Below are positions 30,235 through 38,653 of a stretch of DNA of 64,000 bases, piece by piece. This DNA comes from Bifidobacterium asteroides. GTDB lineage: Bacteria > Actinomycetota > Actinomycetes > Actinomycetales > Bifidobacteriaceae. Location of the stretch: positions 806,001 to 870,000 of the forward strand of contig NZ_QGLK01000001.1 of assembly GCF_003202755.1 (NCBI RefSeq), given 5' to 3'. Made by a program: the position numbers and the translations under genes. A model generated the notes under the pieces. The model had not been told where the DNA came from. It searched no databases and worked only from the letters and a program-made list of their open reading frames with translations. Positions within the stretch are counted from its first letter, which is position 1, and each line of letters opens with the position of its first letter.

Positions 30235-31335
30235 ATGCGGCCACTTAGCTGGAAATCCGTCCTGAACTCCTTGGTGTCCGGTCGACACCTGAGCGCGGAT
30301 GAGGCCGAGTGGTGCATGAACGACCTGATGGATGGGAATGCCGACCCGGTGCAGGTGGGCGCCGTCCTGTCCATGCAGTCCACCCTGGGGCTGACCAGCC
30401 CGGAGGTCGAAGGGGCTGCCAAGGCCATGGTGGGTCATGCGGTGCCGCTGAAGGTCAGTGGCGACGTGACCGACATCGTCGGCACCGGCGGCGATGGGGC
30501 GGCGACGGTCAATCTGTCGACTATGGGCGCCATCGTGGCTGCCGCAGCAGGGGTCAGAATCGTCAAACACGGCAACAGGGCCGCATCTAGCAAGAGCGGC
30601 ACCGCCGACTGTCTGGAACAGCTGGGTCTTCCCCTGGATCTGCCGCCGCAGGAGGTTGCCGCTATGGCTGACCGCTTCGGCATCACCTTCGTCTTTGCTA
30701 AGACCTTTCACCCTGCCATGCGTTTTGCAGGACCTGTCCGCTCGTCGCTGGGCATCCCGACCGTCTTCAACTTGCTGGGACCCTTGACCAACCCGGTAAA
30801 CCCGCGCTATGTGGCCATTGGATGTGCCCAGCGTCAGCTGAGTCCCATGATGGCCCAGGTTTACGCCTCACGCGGTCAGGAGGGCATGGTCTACACCTCG
30901 GTCGAGGGCCTCGACGAGATGGCCCCGACAGGCCCGGTTTCCATTTGGGAGATCCACCAGGGCAAGGTGAAAGAGCGGTCCTTCGACCCGACTCGTGAGC
31001 TAGGTATTGACCCGGTCGATCTGGATGACCTGCGCGGCGGCGATCCAGCCTTCAACGCCAGTGTCGTCAGGGACTTCCTGGGTGGAAAGTCGGTTCCTTC
31101 CCGTTCAACGGCCCTACTCAATGCAGCGTCGGCCATCGTGGCTGACGGCACGCAGATTGATGCTGGTCCGGAAGCCGACCTGAGCGTCCGGTTTGCCCAG
31201 GCCTACCAACTGGCTACGGAAGTTGTGGACCAGGGCAGGGCCGCCGACCTGCTTGCCGCCTGGATTCACGGAGCCCAGGAAGCGCAAACCCGCTGCCAGC
31301 AAGAGGAACGGGCACATCGTCCGGTCTTGGTGTAA
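30235..31335 (+). CDS. trpD: Anthranilate phosphoribosyltransferase
   Basis: Second step of tryptophan synthesis: joins anthranilate to PRPP. 366 residues. The PRPP loop GTGGDGAATVNLSTMGAIVAAA and the anthranilate-binding KHGNRAASSKSGTADCLEQLG are complete, as is GPVRSSLGIPTVFNLLGPLTNP. ATG 30235 follows AAAGGAAA. The frame is open for 46 more codons upstream but has no ribosome-binding site there. No other trp genes are in the window, so this is a stand-alone gene. It ends with a strong inverted repeat. Confidence 0.95.
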   Translation: MRPLSWKSVLNSLVSGRHLSADEAEWCMNDLMDGNADPVQVGAVLSMQSTLGLTSPEVEGAAKAMVGHAVPLKVSGDVTDIVGTGGDGAATVNLSTMGAIVAAAAGVRIVKHGNRAASSKSGTADCLEQLGLPLDLPPQEVAAMADRFGITFVFAKTFHPAMRFAGPVRSSLGIPTVFNLLGPLTNPVNPRYVAIGCAQRQLSPMMAQVYASRGQEGMVYTSVEGLDEMAPTGPVSIWEIHQGKVKERSFDPTRELGIDPVDLDDLRGGDPAFNASVVRDFLGGKSVPSRSTALLNAASAIVADGTQIDAGPEADLSVRFAQAYQLATEVVDQGRAADLLAAWIHGAQEAQTRCQQEERAHRPVLV

Positions 31336-31354
31336 GTTCGCGGCTGCCACAACT

Positions 31355-31398
31355 GTTCGGGCCTCGCTGGCTGATGTTTCTGCCAGCGAGGCCCGAAC
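31355..31398. terminator. Long inverted repeat between trpD and a minus-strand gene
   Basis: GTTCGGGCCTCGCTGGC and GCCAGCGAGGCCCGAAC form a perfect 17-bp stem around TGATGTTTCT. Genes converge on it from both sides, so it probably ends both transcripts. No T run follows. Confidence 0.8.
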
Positions 31399-31417
31399 GT
31401 ATTGGCGGCCCACAGCA

Positions 31418-31963
31418 TCATTGCCGATAGAACCGATTGTCATCATCGAAGAGGCCGCTTGAGGTATCACGGAAATTCTTCCGGTCGATGATCAACCCTG
31501 CGATGCCTATCAGCAAGAGCAGGCCAGCCAGCAGGCCGGTCAAGCCGGACCAGCGGGGGATCAAGATGGTCAGGAAGAAGCAGACCAGGCCCAGCACAGT
31601 CATGATGATGAAAGCCATCCGCCTTTTGCCCAGGTCGCTCAGGTCGGGGTTAGGCGGAACAAAATTCGACGACTGGTCCATGACCTCGTCGGTGTCAAGC
31701 CAGCTCCTGCCTTGGAAATCGCGCGGTCCGGAGCCGCCGACGAAGGAGTTGCGCTTCAAGTCCTCGGCCCTGAGCGCCGCCTTCTTCTCGGACTTTCGAG
31801 CCTTCTTTTCGAATTCCTTGGCTGTCCTGGACGATTCCAGGGAACCTAGCTCGTCAGCGTGCGAGTTCAGGAAGTCCGCCCACTCATCGTTCCCCTGTGA
31901 GGACCCGGTTCCCGCCTCGCTGTTATACTGATTCCCGGCGTCGTTATGCTTGTGCTCGGTCAT
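31418..31963 (-). CDS. Actinobacterial membrane protein of unknown function
   Basis: About 181 residues from ATG 31963 (MTEHKHNDAG). The first 115 residues are hydrophilic with a Lys/Glu/Ala-rich helix (RTAKEFEKKARKSEKKAALRAE). Then two closely spaced membrane segments follow, MAFIIMTVLGLVCFFLTILI and GLTGLLAGLLLLIGIAGLII, joined by a short PRWS turn, and a charged tail ending FDDDNRFYRQ. The family is not recognised beyond this. It is divergent from the acyltransferase gene with about 48 bp between starts, and a shared control region is possible. Confidence 0.75.
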   Translation of the reverse strand: MTEHKHNDAGNQYNSEAGTGSSQGNDEWADFLNSHADELGSLESSRTAKEFEKKARKSEKKAALRAEDLKRNSFVGGSGPRDFQGRSWLDTDEVMDQSSNFVPPNPDLSDLGKRRMAFIIMTVLGLVCFFLTILIPRWSGLTGLLAGLLLLIGIAGLIIDRKNFRDTSSGLFDDDNRFYRQ

Positions 31964-32011
31964 AGAACCATCGTAACCTCGGCCGCACGCATTCGCTACC
32001 AAGGAGTCTCT

Positions 32012-32701
32012 GTGCTGTACTGGTTCTTCGTCAAACTGCTCGGTCCGTTGGCGCGTACCTGGTTCAAACCGACCGTTGAAGGCACGGGGAATATTCCCAA
32101 GCAGGGGGCTGCCATCATCGCTTCCAACCATCTGGCCGTCATTGACGATGCCCTCCTACCCATTACCTGCCCGCGGATGATCCATTTCATGGGCAAGGCC
32201 GAGTACTTCAACGGCAAGGGAATAAAGGGCAAGTTCAAGAAGTGGTGGTTCAGCTCGGTCGGAGTCTTCCCCGTCGACAGGTCGGGCGGCTCCAAGTCGC
32301 TGGGAGCCATGGAAACCGCACGTTCCATCCTTGAGCACGGGCACATCTTCGGCATCCATCCGGAGGGTACGCGCAGCCCTGACGGCAGGCTCTACCGAGG
32401 GCACACTGGGGCGGCGCGGCTTGCCTTCGAGACTGGAACGACAGTGGTGCCTACCGCCATCATCGGTACCCGGCAGCTTCAGGAGCCCGGCCATGTGTTT
32501 CCGCATCGTGGCAGGACCAAGGTCATCTTCGGCAAGCCCATCACTGTGCCCTACATGCCGGTCAACAGCCTCACCCACGAGGAGATTCGCAACCTGACCG
32601 ACAGGATCATGCAGGAGATCCAAGAGATGAGCGGGCAGCGCTACGTGGATGTGTATGCCCAGGTCATCAAGGCACATGAGAGCAAAGAAGAACTGGGCTA
32701 A
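32012..32701 (+). CDS. 1-acyl-sn-glycerol-3-phosphate acyltransferase family protein
   Basis: About 229 residues. Belongs to the PlsC family, which acylates lysophosphatidic acid to phosphatidic acid at the membrane. The catalytic HX4D motif is in SNHLAVIDDALLP, and the substrate motif is HPEGTRSPDGRLYRGHTGAARLA. The first 20 residues (LYWFFVKLLGPLARTWF) are membrane-associating. GTG 32012 was chosen because AAGGAG lies 5 nt upstream; the frame is open further up but overlaps the divergent gene. The acyl acceptor is assumed from the family. Confidence 0.9.
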   Translation: MLYWFFVKLLGPLARTWFKPTVEGTGNIPKQGAAIIASNHLAVIDDALLPITCPRMIHFMGKAEYFNGKGIKGKFKKWWFSSVGVFPVDRSGGSKSLGAMETARSILEHGHIFGIHPEGTRSPDGRLYRGHTGAARLAFETGTTVVPTAIIGTRQLQEPGHVFPHRGRTKVIFGKPITVPYMPVNSLTHEEIRNLTDRIMQEIQEMSGQRYVDVYAQVIKAHESKEELG

Positions 32702-32726
32702 CGACGAACTGCAAGGAGTAGCGTAG

Positions 32727-34958
32727 TCAGACCACAGTCAGGGTCACGACAGCCGGCGAGCCGTCATCATTGATCACCTTGACCTGGGTGCCGGGGTTGG
32801 GGTCCTGAATTCGCACCGTGTGGGTCAGGTTGCCCAGCGGCGCTGAGATGTTGACCTTGAGTCCGTATCCCTGCAGGATCTGGGTGGCCTCGTCCTGGCT
32901 CTTGCCCTTCACGTCGGGCATGGTGATGGACTGCGGTCCCTTGGAGATCACTACGTTGACCGCATCACCCCAGTGAAGCTGTTCCTGGGCCTGGTGGGAG
33001 GCGGAAATCACTTGGTTGCGGGGGACCGTGTCTGACCAGTTCTCGCTGTAGTTGACCTTGAGCCGGAGGGCTTCCAAGGCCGCCTTGGCATCATCCCTGG
33101 CCTTGCCGATGATGTCGGGCATGGCCACCGGCATCCGACCCTTGGACAGGACCAGGCTGACCTTGGTATCGTGTCGGGTCCTGGTCCCTGGGGCCGGCTC
33201 CACCGAAATCGCCGCTCCCTCGGGTATATCCATGGAGTACTGGTCCTTGGAGGAGTCATGGTCGATCTTGTCGAATCCAGCCGCCTTCAGGGCTTGCAAG
33301 GGGTCCTTGCCGTTGGAGGTGTCCGGAATGAGGATGTCCTTGGGCACCGTGGCTTGGCGAACCCCTTTGGAGACGGTTAGGTTGAGTCTGCCGCCCCGCT
33401 TGCTGATGCGAGCTCCAACGGTATCGGGATCCGCGGTCATGATGGCCCCTTTGGGCACTTGGTCGCTGAAGTTGTAGTCGGTGTCGACATCGATGCCTGC
33501 GACCTTGAGGGTGCGGGCGAACTTGGCGTAGTCGGCACCGATAATCTTGCACTCCTGGTTTTCGGAGCAGGAGATGTCATCTGGCTTGGGCAGGGCGTAA
33601 TAACTGCCCGGGCCTAGGTAGTACCACCAGGCGCCACCGCCGCCTCCGGCCAGGGCCAGCACCAGCAGAACTACCAGCACGATGATCAAGCCGTGATGCC
33701 GGTGCTTGGGCTTGGCCTCTGCAGCGCCTTGCTGCATTGTCTGGACGGAAGCCGGTACGGCAGCCATATCGGCGGGGGAAGCTGTTATGTTCTGAGGCTG
33801 CAGAACAGTTGTAGTTTCGGCCCTGGAGGGGGTGTCCACGTCGTTGAGCCTATAGCGTCTGGTTGCTGCGTCCGCATCGGCTTCAGGTGGTGCGGGCACA
33901 GCCGGGACCGTATCTGAACCCTCCGGGTCGGTTGCTGCAGCAATGGTCTGTGTGGCTGCATCTTCGGCATCGTCGCTGGGTGCTGTAGCTTTTTGAGTTG
34001 GCGATTCGGGCATCTCAGGGTCGTGTCTAGGGGTTCCGGCGATGGCGGATTCGGGCTCTCCGCTTGTTGCAGCTGTTGCAGGCAACATGTAGTCCATGGC
34101 CTGCCGGTCCAGCCCCCTGACCACCTTTCTCAGACTTTCCAGGGCCTTGCCTGCGTTGTCTGGGCGATTTTCGGGGGAGCGGTCGGTCAGTCCGGAGAAC
34201 AGGGCGGCTACGGATGGGTCGATTCCGGGGCAGACCCTGGCCAGGGAGGGGACGTCCTCGTGGACGTGCTTAAAGACGATGGTTACCGGATTGTCACTGG
34301 CGAAGGGGACCGTGCCGGTCAGCATCTCGTAGGCGATGATGCCTACGGCGTAAAGGTCGCTTTGGGGGGAGGCCTCGTTGTTCTCGATGGTTTCGGGGGC
34401 CAGGTAGGCGGCCGTGCCCATGAGCATACCCGTCGAAGATAGGGTGGCTTGAGCGGCGGCGCGGGCTAGTCCGAAGTCGGTGATTTCTACGTGGCCGCGG
34501 TCGTTGATGAGGATGTTTTCCGGCTTGATGTCGCGATGGATGACGCCGACTCGGTGGGCGGAGGCCAGGCCGTCCAGGATTTCGCCCACGATGCGCAGGG
34601 TCTCCTTCAGGGGATAGACGCCCTGCCGAGCCATGTCCCGCCGCAGGCTTATTCCGTGGACATACTCCATAACCAGGTAGTCCAGCCCCTGGTCGACACC
34701 GGTATCGTAGACCTGGACGATGTGGGGGTTGGCGATGGCGGCCGCTGACCTGGCCTCCCGGCGAAAGCGCTCCTCGAACTGGGCCCTATGTGGCCCCTGG
34801 GCCAGCATGGTGTGCATGATTTTGACAGCCACATGTCTGGACAGCCGCAGGTCCAGAGCCTCGTAGACCGTGGCCATGCCACCTTGCGCAATCTCGCGCA
34901 GAATGCGGTAGCGCCCGTCTATGATCCGGTCGCTGGTCCTCTCGTCTGCTTCACTCAT
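32727..34958 (-). CDS. pknB: PASTA-domain serine/threonine protein kinase PknB
   Basis: A membrane kinase that senses peptidoglycan fragments or lipid II and phosphorylates division and wall-synthesis proteins. About 743 residues. Kinase domain at residues 15-280: GGMATVYEALD, AVKIM, HRDIKPENIL (catalytic D143), TDFGLARA. A Pro/Ala/Thr-rich juxtamembrane region follows, then one membrane segment (LIIVLVVLLVLALAGGGGG) and four extracellular PASTA repeats, ending each time in a V(S/V)LVLSKG-like strand. The start overlaps the end of the polyprenyl synthase gene by 8 nt, so both belong to one operon. Confidence 0.95.
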   Translation of the reverse strand: MSEADERTSDRIIDGRYRILREIAQGGMATVYEALDLRLSRHVAVKIMHTMLAQGPHRAQFEERFRREARSAAAIANPHIVQVYDTGVDQGLDYLVMEYVHGISLRRDMARQGVYPLKETLRIVGEILDGLASAHRVGVIHRDIKPENILINDRGHVEITDFGLARAAAQATLSSTGMLMGTAAYLAPETIENNEASPQSDLYAVGIIAYEMLTGTVPFASDNPVTIVFKHVHEDVPSLARVCPGIDPSVAALFSGLTDRSPENRPDNAGKALESLRKVVRGLDRQAMDYMLPATAATSGEPESAIAGTPRHDPEMPESPTQKATAPSDDAEDAATQTIAAATDPEGSDTVPAVPAPPEADADAATRRYRLNDVDTPSRAETTTVLQPQNITASPADMAAVPASVQTMQQGAAEAKPKHRHHGLIIVLVVLLVLALAGGGGGAWWYYLGPGSYYALPKPDDISCSENQECKIIGADYAKFARTLKVAGIDVDTDYNFSDQVPKGAIMTADPDTVGARISKRGGRLNLTVSKGVRQATVPKDILIPDTSNGKDPLQALKAAGFDKIDHDSSKDQYSMDIPEGAAISVEPAPGTRTRHDTKVSLVLSKGRMPVAMPDIIGKARDDAKAALEALRLKVNYSENWSDTVPRNQVISASHQAQEQLHWGDAVNVVISKGPQSITMPDVKGKSQDEATQILQGYGLKVNISAPLGNLTHTVRIQDPNPGTQVKVINDDGSPAVVTLTVV

Positions 34959-36186
34959 GCTCGTCTTGTCCGGCCCTCTGCACCTCGGAGGCCTGACCGG
35001 CCTCGGCATCAATGGAAGATACACGTTCATGATACCCGGCGGTGGTGGCAAGCGGCAGGAAGCGTCGGCAGGCATTCAGGAAGATGGTTCGGCCCCTGGC
35101 AGACAGGTGCAGATCATCGGCCAAGGCCTGGGCTCGGTCCTGGGCTCGGACGGACAGGTCGGCTATGCGTCGACGACTGGCGTCTACGGCACCGCAGGAC
35201 TGCATCAGGTCACGAACCATATTCACCTGGGCGTCCTTGCGGCGTTCGGTCGGGGAACCGTAGAGTCGGCGAACCTCCTTGGCCTGGTCAGAATCGGCCA
35301 TGGCCAGGGTGTCGGCCAGGAGGACGGTCCGCTTGCCCTCGCGGATATCACCGCCAACGGGTTTGCCGGTATGGCGGTCGTCGCCTGCCACATCCAGCAG
35401 ATCGTCCTCCAGCTGGAAGGCCAGACCCAGATCCAGACCCAGGGCGCGTACCGAATCTTTGTGTCCCTCCAGGTCCGTTCCGGCAGCCAGCAGGCCCAGG
35501 GCCAGGGGGACCATGGTGGTGTAGGAGGCGGTCTTCCAGGCCATGGTGTGCAGGGCCTGACTGCCCAGGCGTTTCGGATCGTCCAGTGGAGCCTCTTCCA
35601 TACCCATGTCCAGGATCTGGCCGGTGACCACGGCCGTCTGCATGGCTTGAAAGGCTCTGCCGATGGCCGATTCCTGAGGCAGGTCGGCAGCCGCCTGGAG
35701 GGCCATGGTTGTGCTCAGTGATGCCAGCAGGTCGCCAAGGAGGATGCCCAGGCCGGTGCCACGGGCATCGGGGCCTGCGGGGAGCCGGTCGCTTGGATCG
35801 TTTCCGGCGGCCGACCGGCTCAGGGCCAGATGGGCGGCAGGACGGCCCCGACGACGGGGGGAGCCGTCGATGATGTCGTCGTGGACCAGGGCGCTGGTCT
35901 GATAGACCTCCAAGGCGCAGGCAAGGTCTACTGCCGCCTGTTCACGGTCCGGATTCTGCTCGGATTCCAGAGCCCGCCAGACATCGCAGAGCAGGAGGGC
36001 GCGCAGTCGTTTGCCGCCACGGCCTGCCTCGATTGCCTGGTGGATGACCTCCTGCAAAGCCCCCTGTGAGGGGTTCTGATCCAGGGGATGGTCCGGTCCG
36101 GGCTCTGGAGCAGTCAGGTGGTCGCATTGGCTCCGGAGCAGTTCCTCCATGCGTTGTTCGACCCGTGCTGCAGTCACGCTCTTCAT
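34951..36186 (-). CDS. Polyprenyl (geranylgeranyl-type) diphosphate synthase
   Basis: A trans-prenyltransferase of 411 residues that condenses isopentenyl diphosphate with an allylic diphosphate. The first Asp-rich motif is in HDDIIDGSPRRRGRPAAH and the second in FQLEDDLLDVAGD; both bind Mg-diphosphate. KTASYT and GGKRLRALL, the isopentenyl-diphosphate site, are also present. Product length is not readable with confidence; it may supply the precursor of undecaprenyl phosphate or quinone tails. The overlap with pknB suggests joint expression with cell-envelope control. Confidence 0.92.
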   Translation of the reverse strand: MKSVTAARVEQRMEELLRSQCDHLTAPEPGPDHPLDQNPSQGALQEVIHQAIEAGRGGKRLRALLLCDVWRALESEQNPDREQAAVDLACALEVYQTSALVHDDIIDGSPRRRGRPAAHLALSRSAAGNDPSDRLPAGPDARGTGLGILLGDLLASLSTTMALQAAADLPQESAIGRAFQAMQTAVVTGQILDMGMEEAPLDDPKRLGSQALHTMAWKTASYTTMVPLALGLLAAGTDLEGHKDSVRALGLDLGLAFQLEDDLLDVAGDDRHTGKPVGGDIREGKRTVLLADTLAMADSDQAKEVRRLYGSPTERRKDAQVNMVRDLMQSCGAVDASRRRIADLSVRAQDRAQALADDLHLSARGRTIFLNACRRFLPLATTAGYHERVSSIDAEAGQASEVQRAGQDEHE

Positions 36187-36377
36187 GCCTTAGAGCCTAT
36201 CCGCATATCTGCCCAGCAGGCAGGCTGCAAGGCCCATGGCTGCAAGGACCATGGTGGATGGATGACCCCACTTGACCACATGATCGGCTGTGGTCTTCCT
36301 AACGGTTCCAACGGGTTCAGGATGGTGCCTAGGCTCCCCGGACCACAGACCGGGAGCGGATGGGAGGCGATGACGGC

Positions 36378-36986
36378 ATGAACGATTCATATGAACACGG
36401 CATGACAAAACTGGTGGAGAACTATCGAGAGGGTCGACGACGATGGGGTGTGGAAAATGCTGACAGGCGATGGCTCCAGCAACCCTTGACAGACTGGACT
36501 GCCGGCTTGAGGGGGCGGCAGCAGGCGCACCCGCCTCTGGACTCCGACTCGGCGGACCGTCTGGCTGTGGCCGTCAAGGAAACCCTGGCCATACGCGACG
36601 GGCTGATTCTGTCAATCCTGGCGCCTGAGCCTGGTCTGCACGCTGACCGGCTGCTGGACCTGTGTGTGCGTCCCAACGATGCGTCCAATGTGACGGCGCT
36701 CTGCAACATTCTGGATGCGGTCTTCAAGGACCCTGCCACGCGGCCGGACCATCCGCGTTGCCGGGCCGGGCTGGCCATGCTTCAAGCCATAGCTGATCAG
36801 GTTCCGCCGGGGTTTCGGTCCCAGCCCCTGGCGGTCGCGGCCTACGTCGACTGGTGGAATGGGGGATCCCGGGCATGCGGGTTCGCCGAGGAAGCTCTTT
36901 CCGACGACCGCTCATGCAGTCTGGCCGCCATCGTCCTGGCTTTGATCGGTCGCGGCATCGACCCGGCCTGGAGGCAATCGGGCTGA
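36378..36986 (+). CDS. DUF4192 family protein
   Basis: About 202 residues. The C-terminal part resembles DUF4192: AVAAYVDWWNGGSRACGFAEEALSDDRSCSLAAIVLALIGRGIDPAWR. DUF4192 genes are frequent near rpoD/hrdB-type sigma factor genes in actinobacteria, as here. ATG 36378 lies 10 nt after GGGAGG. Its first half holds an Asp/Arg-rich helix. Shorter than many members; no catalytic motif seen. Function unknown. Confidence 0.7.
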   Translation: MNDSYEHGMTKLVENYREGRRRWGVENADRRWLQQPLTDWTAGLRGRQQAHPPLDSDSADRLAVAVKETLAIRDGLILSILAPEPGLHADRLLDLCVRPNDASNVTALCNILDAVFKDPATRPDHPRCRAGLAMLQAIADQVPPGFRSQPLAVAAYVDWWNGGSRACGFAEEALSDDRSCSLAAIVLALIGRGIDPAWRQSG

Positions 36987-37099
36987 ATCGGGAATAATCG
37001 TCCCCCTGGGGTGGTTCACTTAGTGAGTCTAAGATTTGACCTTGCCATAGCTGTGCCTTGAAAGCAGTGTCGGCGGGTGGGATGATCCAGGAGGAGAAT

Positions 37100-38524
37100 T
37101 TGGCCACGAAGGACACCAAGTCAGCCAAGACAGCCGCAGTGGATACCGGGAAGGGCCGGACCAGTTCAACCGCCGGCAAGACCAAGACCGCCACCAGGTC
37201 CAAGACCAGCAGCAGCAAGGCGTCCCGCAAGACCGCAGCCCGCAAGACCGCCACTGCTAGCACTTCGACGGCCAAGACCAACCGTCGCCCGGCCTCCAAG
37301 ACCAAGAAGAAGGTCGAAGAGGAGCCCATCCTGCAGCCGGAGGAGCAGGAGCCCGACGAGGACCTGCTCGAGGACCAGGAGGACGACGACCAGCTGGACA
37401 AGAGCGAGGATCAGCTGGAGGACGAGCCCGACGAGGACGATCAGGAGGAGGACGAGGCCCACCAGGTCGAGGATGAGGCCGAGGAGGACCGCAAGGCCGC
37501 GCATGCCCTCGCCGCCAAGGTCAAGGGCGCCTTCGTCGTCGACGATTCCGATGACGATGAGAATGTCACTCCCTCAGGCAACCCCAAGCGTCGTGTGGTC
37601 ACCGCCGGCGCCACTGCCGATCCCGTCAAGGACTACCTCAAGCAGATCGGCCGCGTCAGCCTGCTGAACGCCGAACAGGAGGTGGATCTCTCAGAGCGTA
37701 TCGAGGCCGGCCTCTATGCCCAGCATCTGCTGGACACCGAAGGCGAGGGCATGGACTTCAAGCGCCGCCGCGAGCTCAAGTGGGCCGCCAACGACGGGAA
37801 GAAGGCCAAGGACCATCTGCTGGAGGCCAACCTGCGACTGGTGGTCTCCCTGGCCAAGCGATACACCGGCAGAGGCATGCTCTTCCTGGACCTGATCCAG
37901 GAAGGTAACCTGGGTCTGATCCGTGCGGTGGAGAAGTTCGACTACACCAAGGGCTACAAGTTCTCCACCTACGCCACCTGGTGGATTCGTCAGGCCATCA
38001 CCCGTGCCATGGCCGACCAGGCCCGCACCATCCGTGTGCCCGTTCACATGGTCGAGGTCATCAACAAGCTCTCCCGCGTCCAGCGTCAGATGCTGCAGGA
38101 CCTGGGTCGCGAGCCCACCCCCGACGAGCTGGCCCGTGAGCTGGACATGCCCGTCGAGAAGGTCCAGGAGGTCCAGAAGTACGGGCGCGAGCCCATTTCC
38201 CTGCACACCCCTCTGGGCGAGGACGGTGACTCGGAGTTCGGCGATCTGATCGAGGACACCGACGCCATCGCCCCCTCGGATGCTGTGGCCTTCTCCCTGC
38301 TGCAGGAGCAGTTCCAGCAGGTGCTTGAGACCCTGAGCCCCCGCGAGGCCGGCGTCATCAAGATGCGTTACGGCCTGGAGGATGGGCAGCCCAAGACCCT
38401 GGACGACATCGGCCGCGTATACGGGGTCACCCGTGAGCGCATCCGCCAGATCGAGTCCAAGACCATGTCCAAGCTGCGGCATCCTTCGCGCTCGCAGACC
38501 CTGCGTGACTTCCTGGATCAGTGA
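37100..38524 (+). CDS. rpoD: Primary RNA polymerase sigma factor RpoD/SigA
   Basis: The housekeeping sigma-70, about 474 residues. The N-terminal 180 residues are low-complexity: first Lys/Thr/Ala-rich, resembling a histone tail, then very acidic. After that come region 1.2 ([22 protein letters not shown]), region 2 ([38 protein letters not shown]), region 3, and the region-4 helix-turn-helix ([19 protein letters not shown]). TTG 37100 is chosen because AGGAGG lies 5 nt upstream; ATG 37082 would precede that site. A low-quality hairpin follows the stop. Confidence 0.95.
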   Translation: MATKDTKSAKTAAVDTGKGRTSSTAGKTKTATRSKTSSSKASRKTAARKTATASTSTAKTNRRPASKTKKKVEEEPILQPEEQEPDEDLLEDQEDDDQLDKSEDQLEDEPDEDDQEEDEAHQVEDEAEEDRKAAHALAAKVKGAFVVDDSDDDENVTPSGNPKRRVVTAGATADPVKDYLKQIGRVSLLNAEQEVDLSERIEAGLYAQHLLDTEGEGMDFKRRRELKWAANDGKKAKDHLLEANLRLVVSLAKRYTGRGMLFLDLIQEGNLGLIRAVEKFDYTKGYKFSTYATWWIRQAITRAMADQARTIRVPVHMVEVINKLSRVQRQMLQDLGREPTPDELARELDMPVEKVQEVQKYGREPISLHTPLGEDGDSEFGDLIEDTDAIAPSDAVAFSLLQEQFQQVLETLSPREAGVIKMRYGLEDGQPKTLDDIGRVYGVTRERIRQIESKTMSKLRHPSRSQTLRDFLDQ

Positions 38525-38540
38525 CCTCTGCGCCCGGCGG

Positions 38541-38570
38541 GGAGGTCCGGATGCTGTCGAGGCCTCCTTG
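38541..38570 (+). terminator. Possible terminator after rpoD
   Basis: GGAGG at 38541 can pair with CCTCC before TTGCT, a stem of 5-7 bp only. Confidence 0.35.
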
Positions 38571-38653
38571 CTAGAAATGGTCATCGGTGCGTAAGCGACC
38601 GCCCATGCGAGGACCCGTGTCCCCTGGGCGCCAAGAGGTGAACGGCGAGGTAA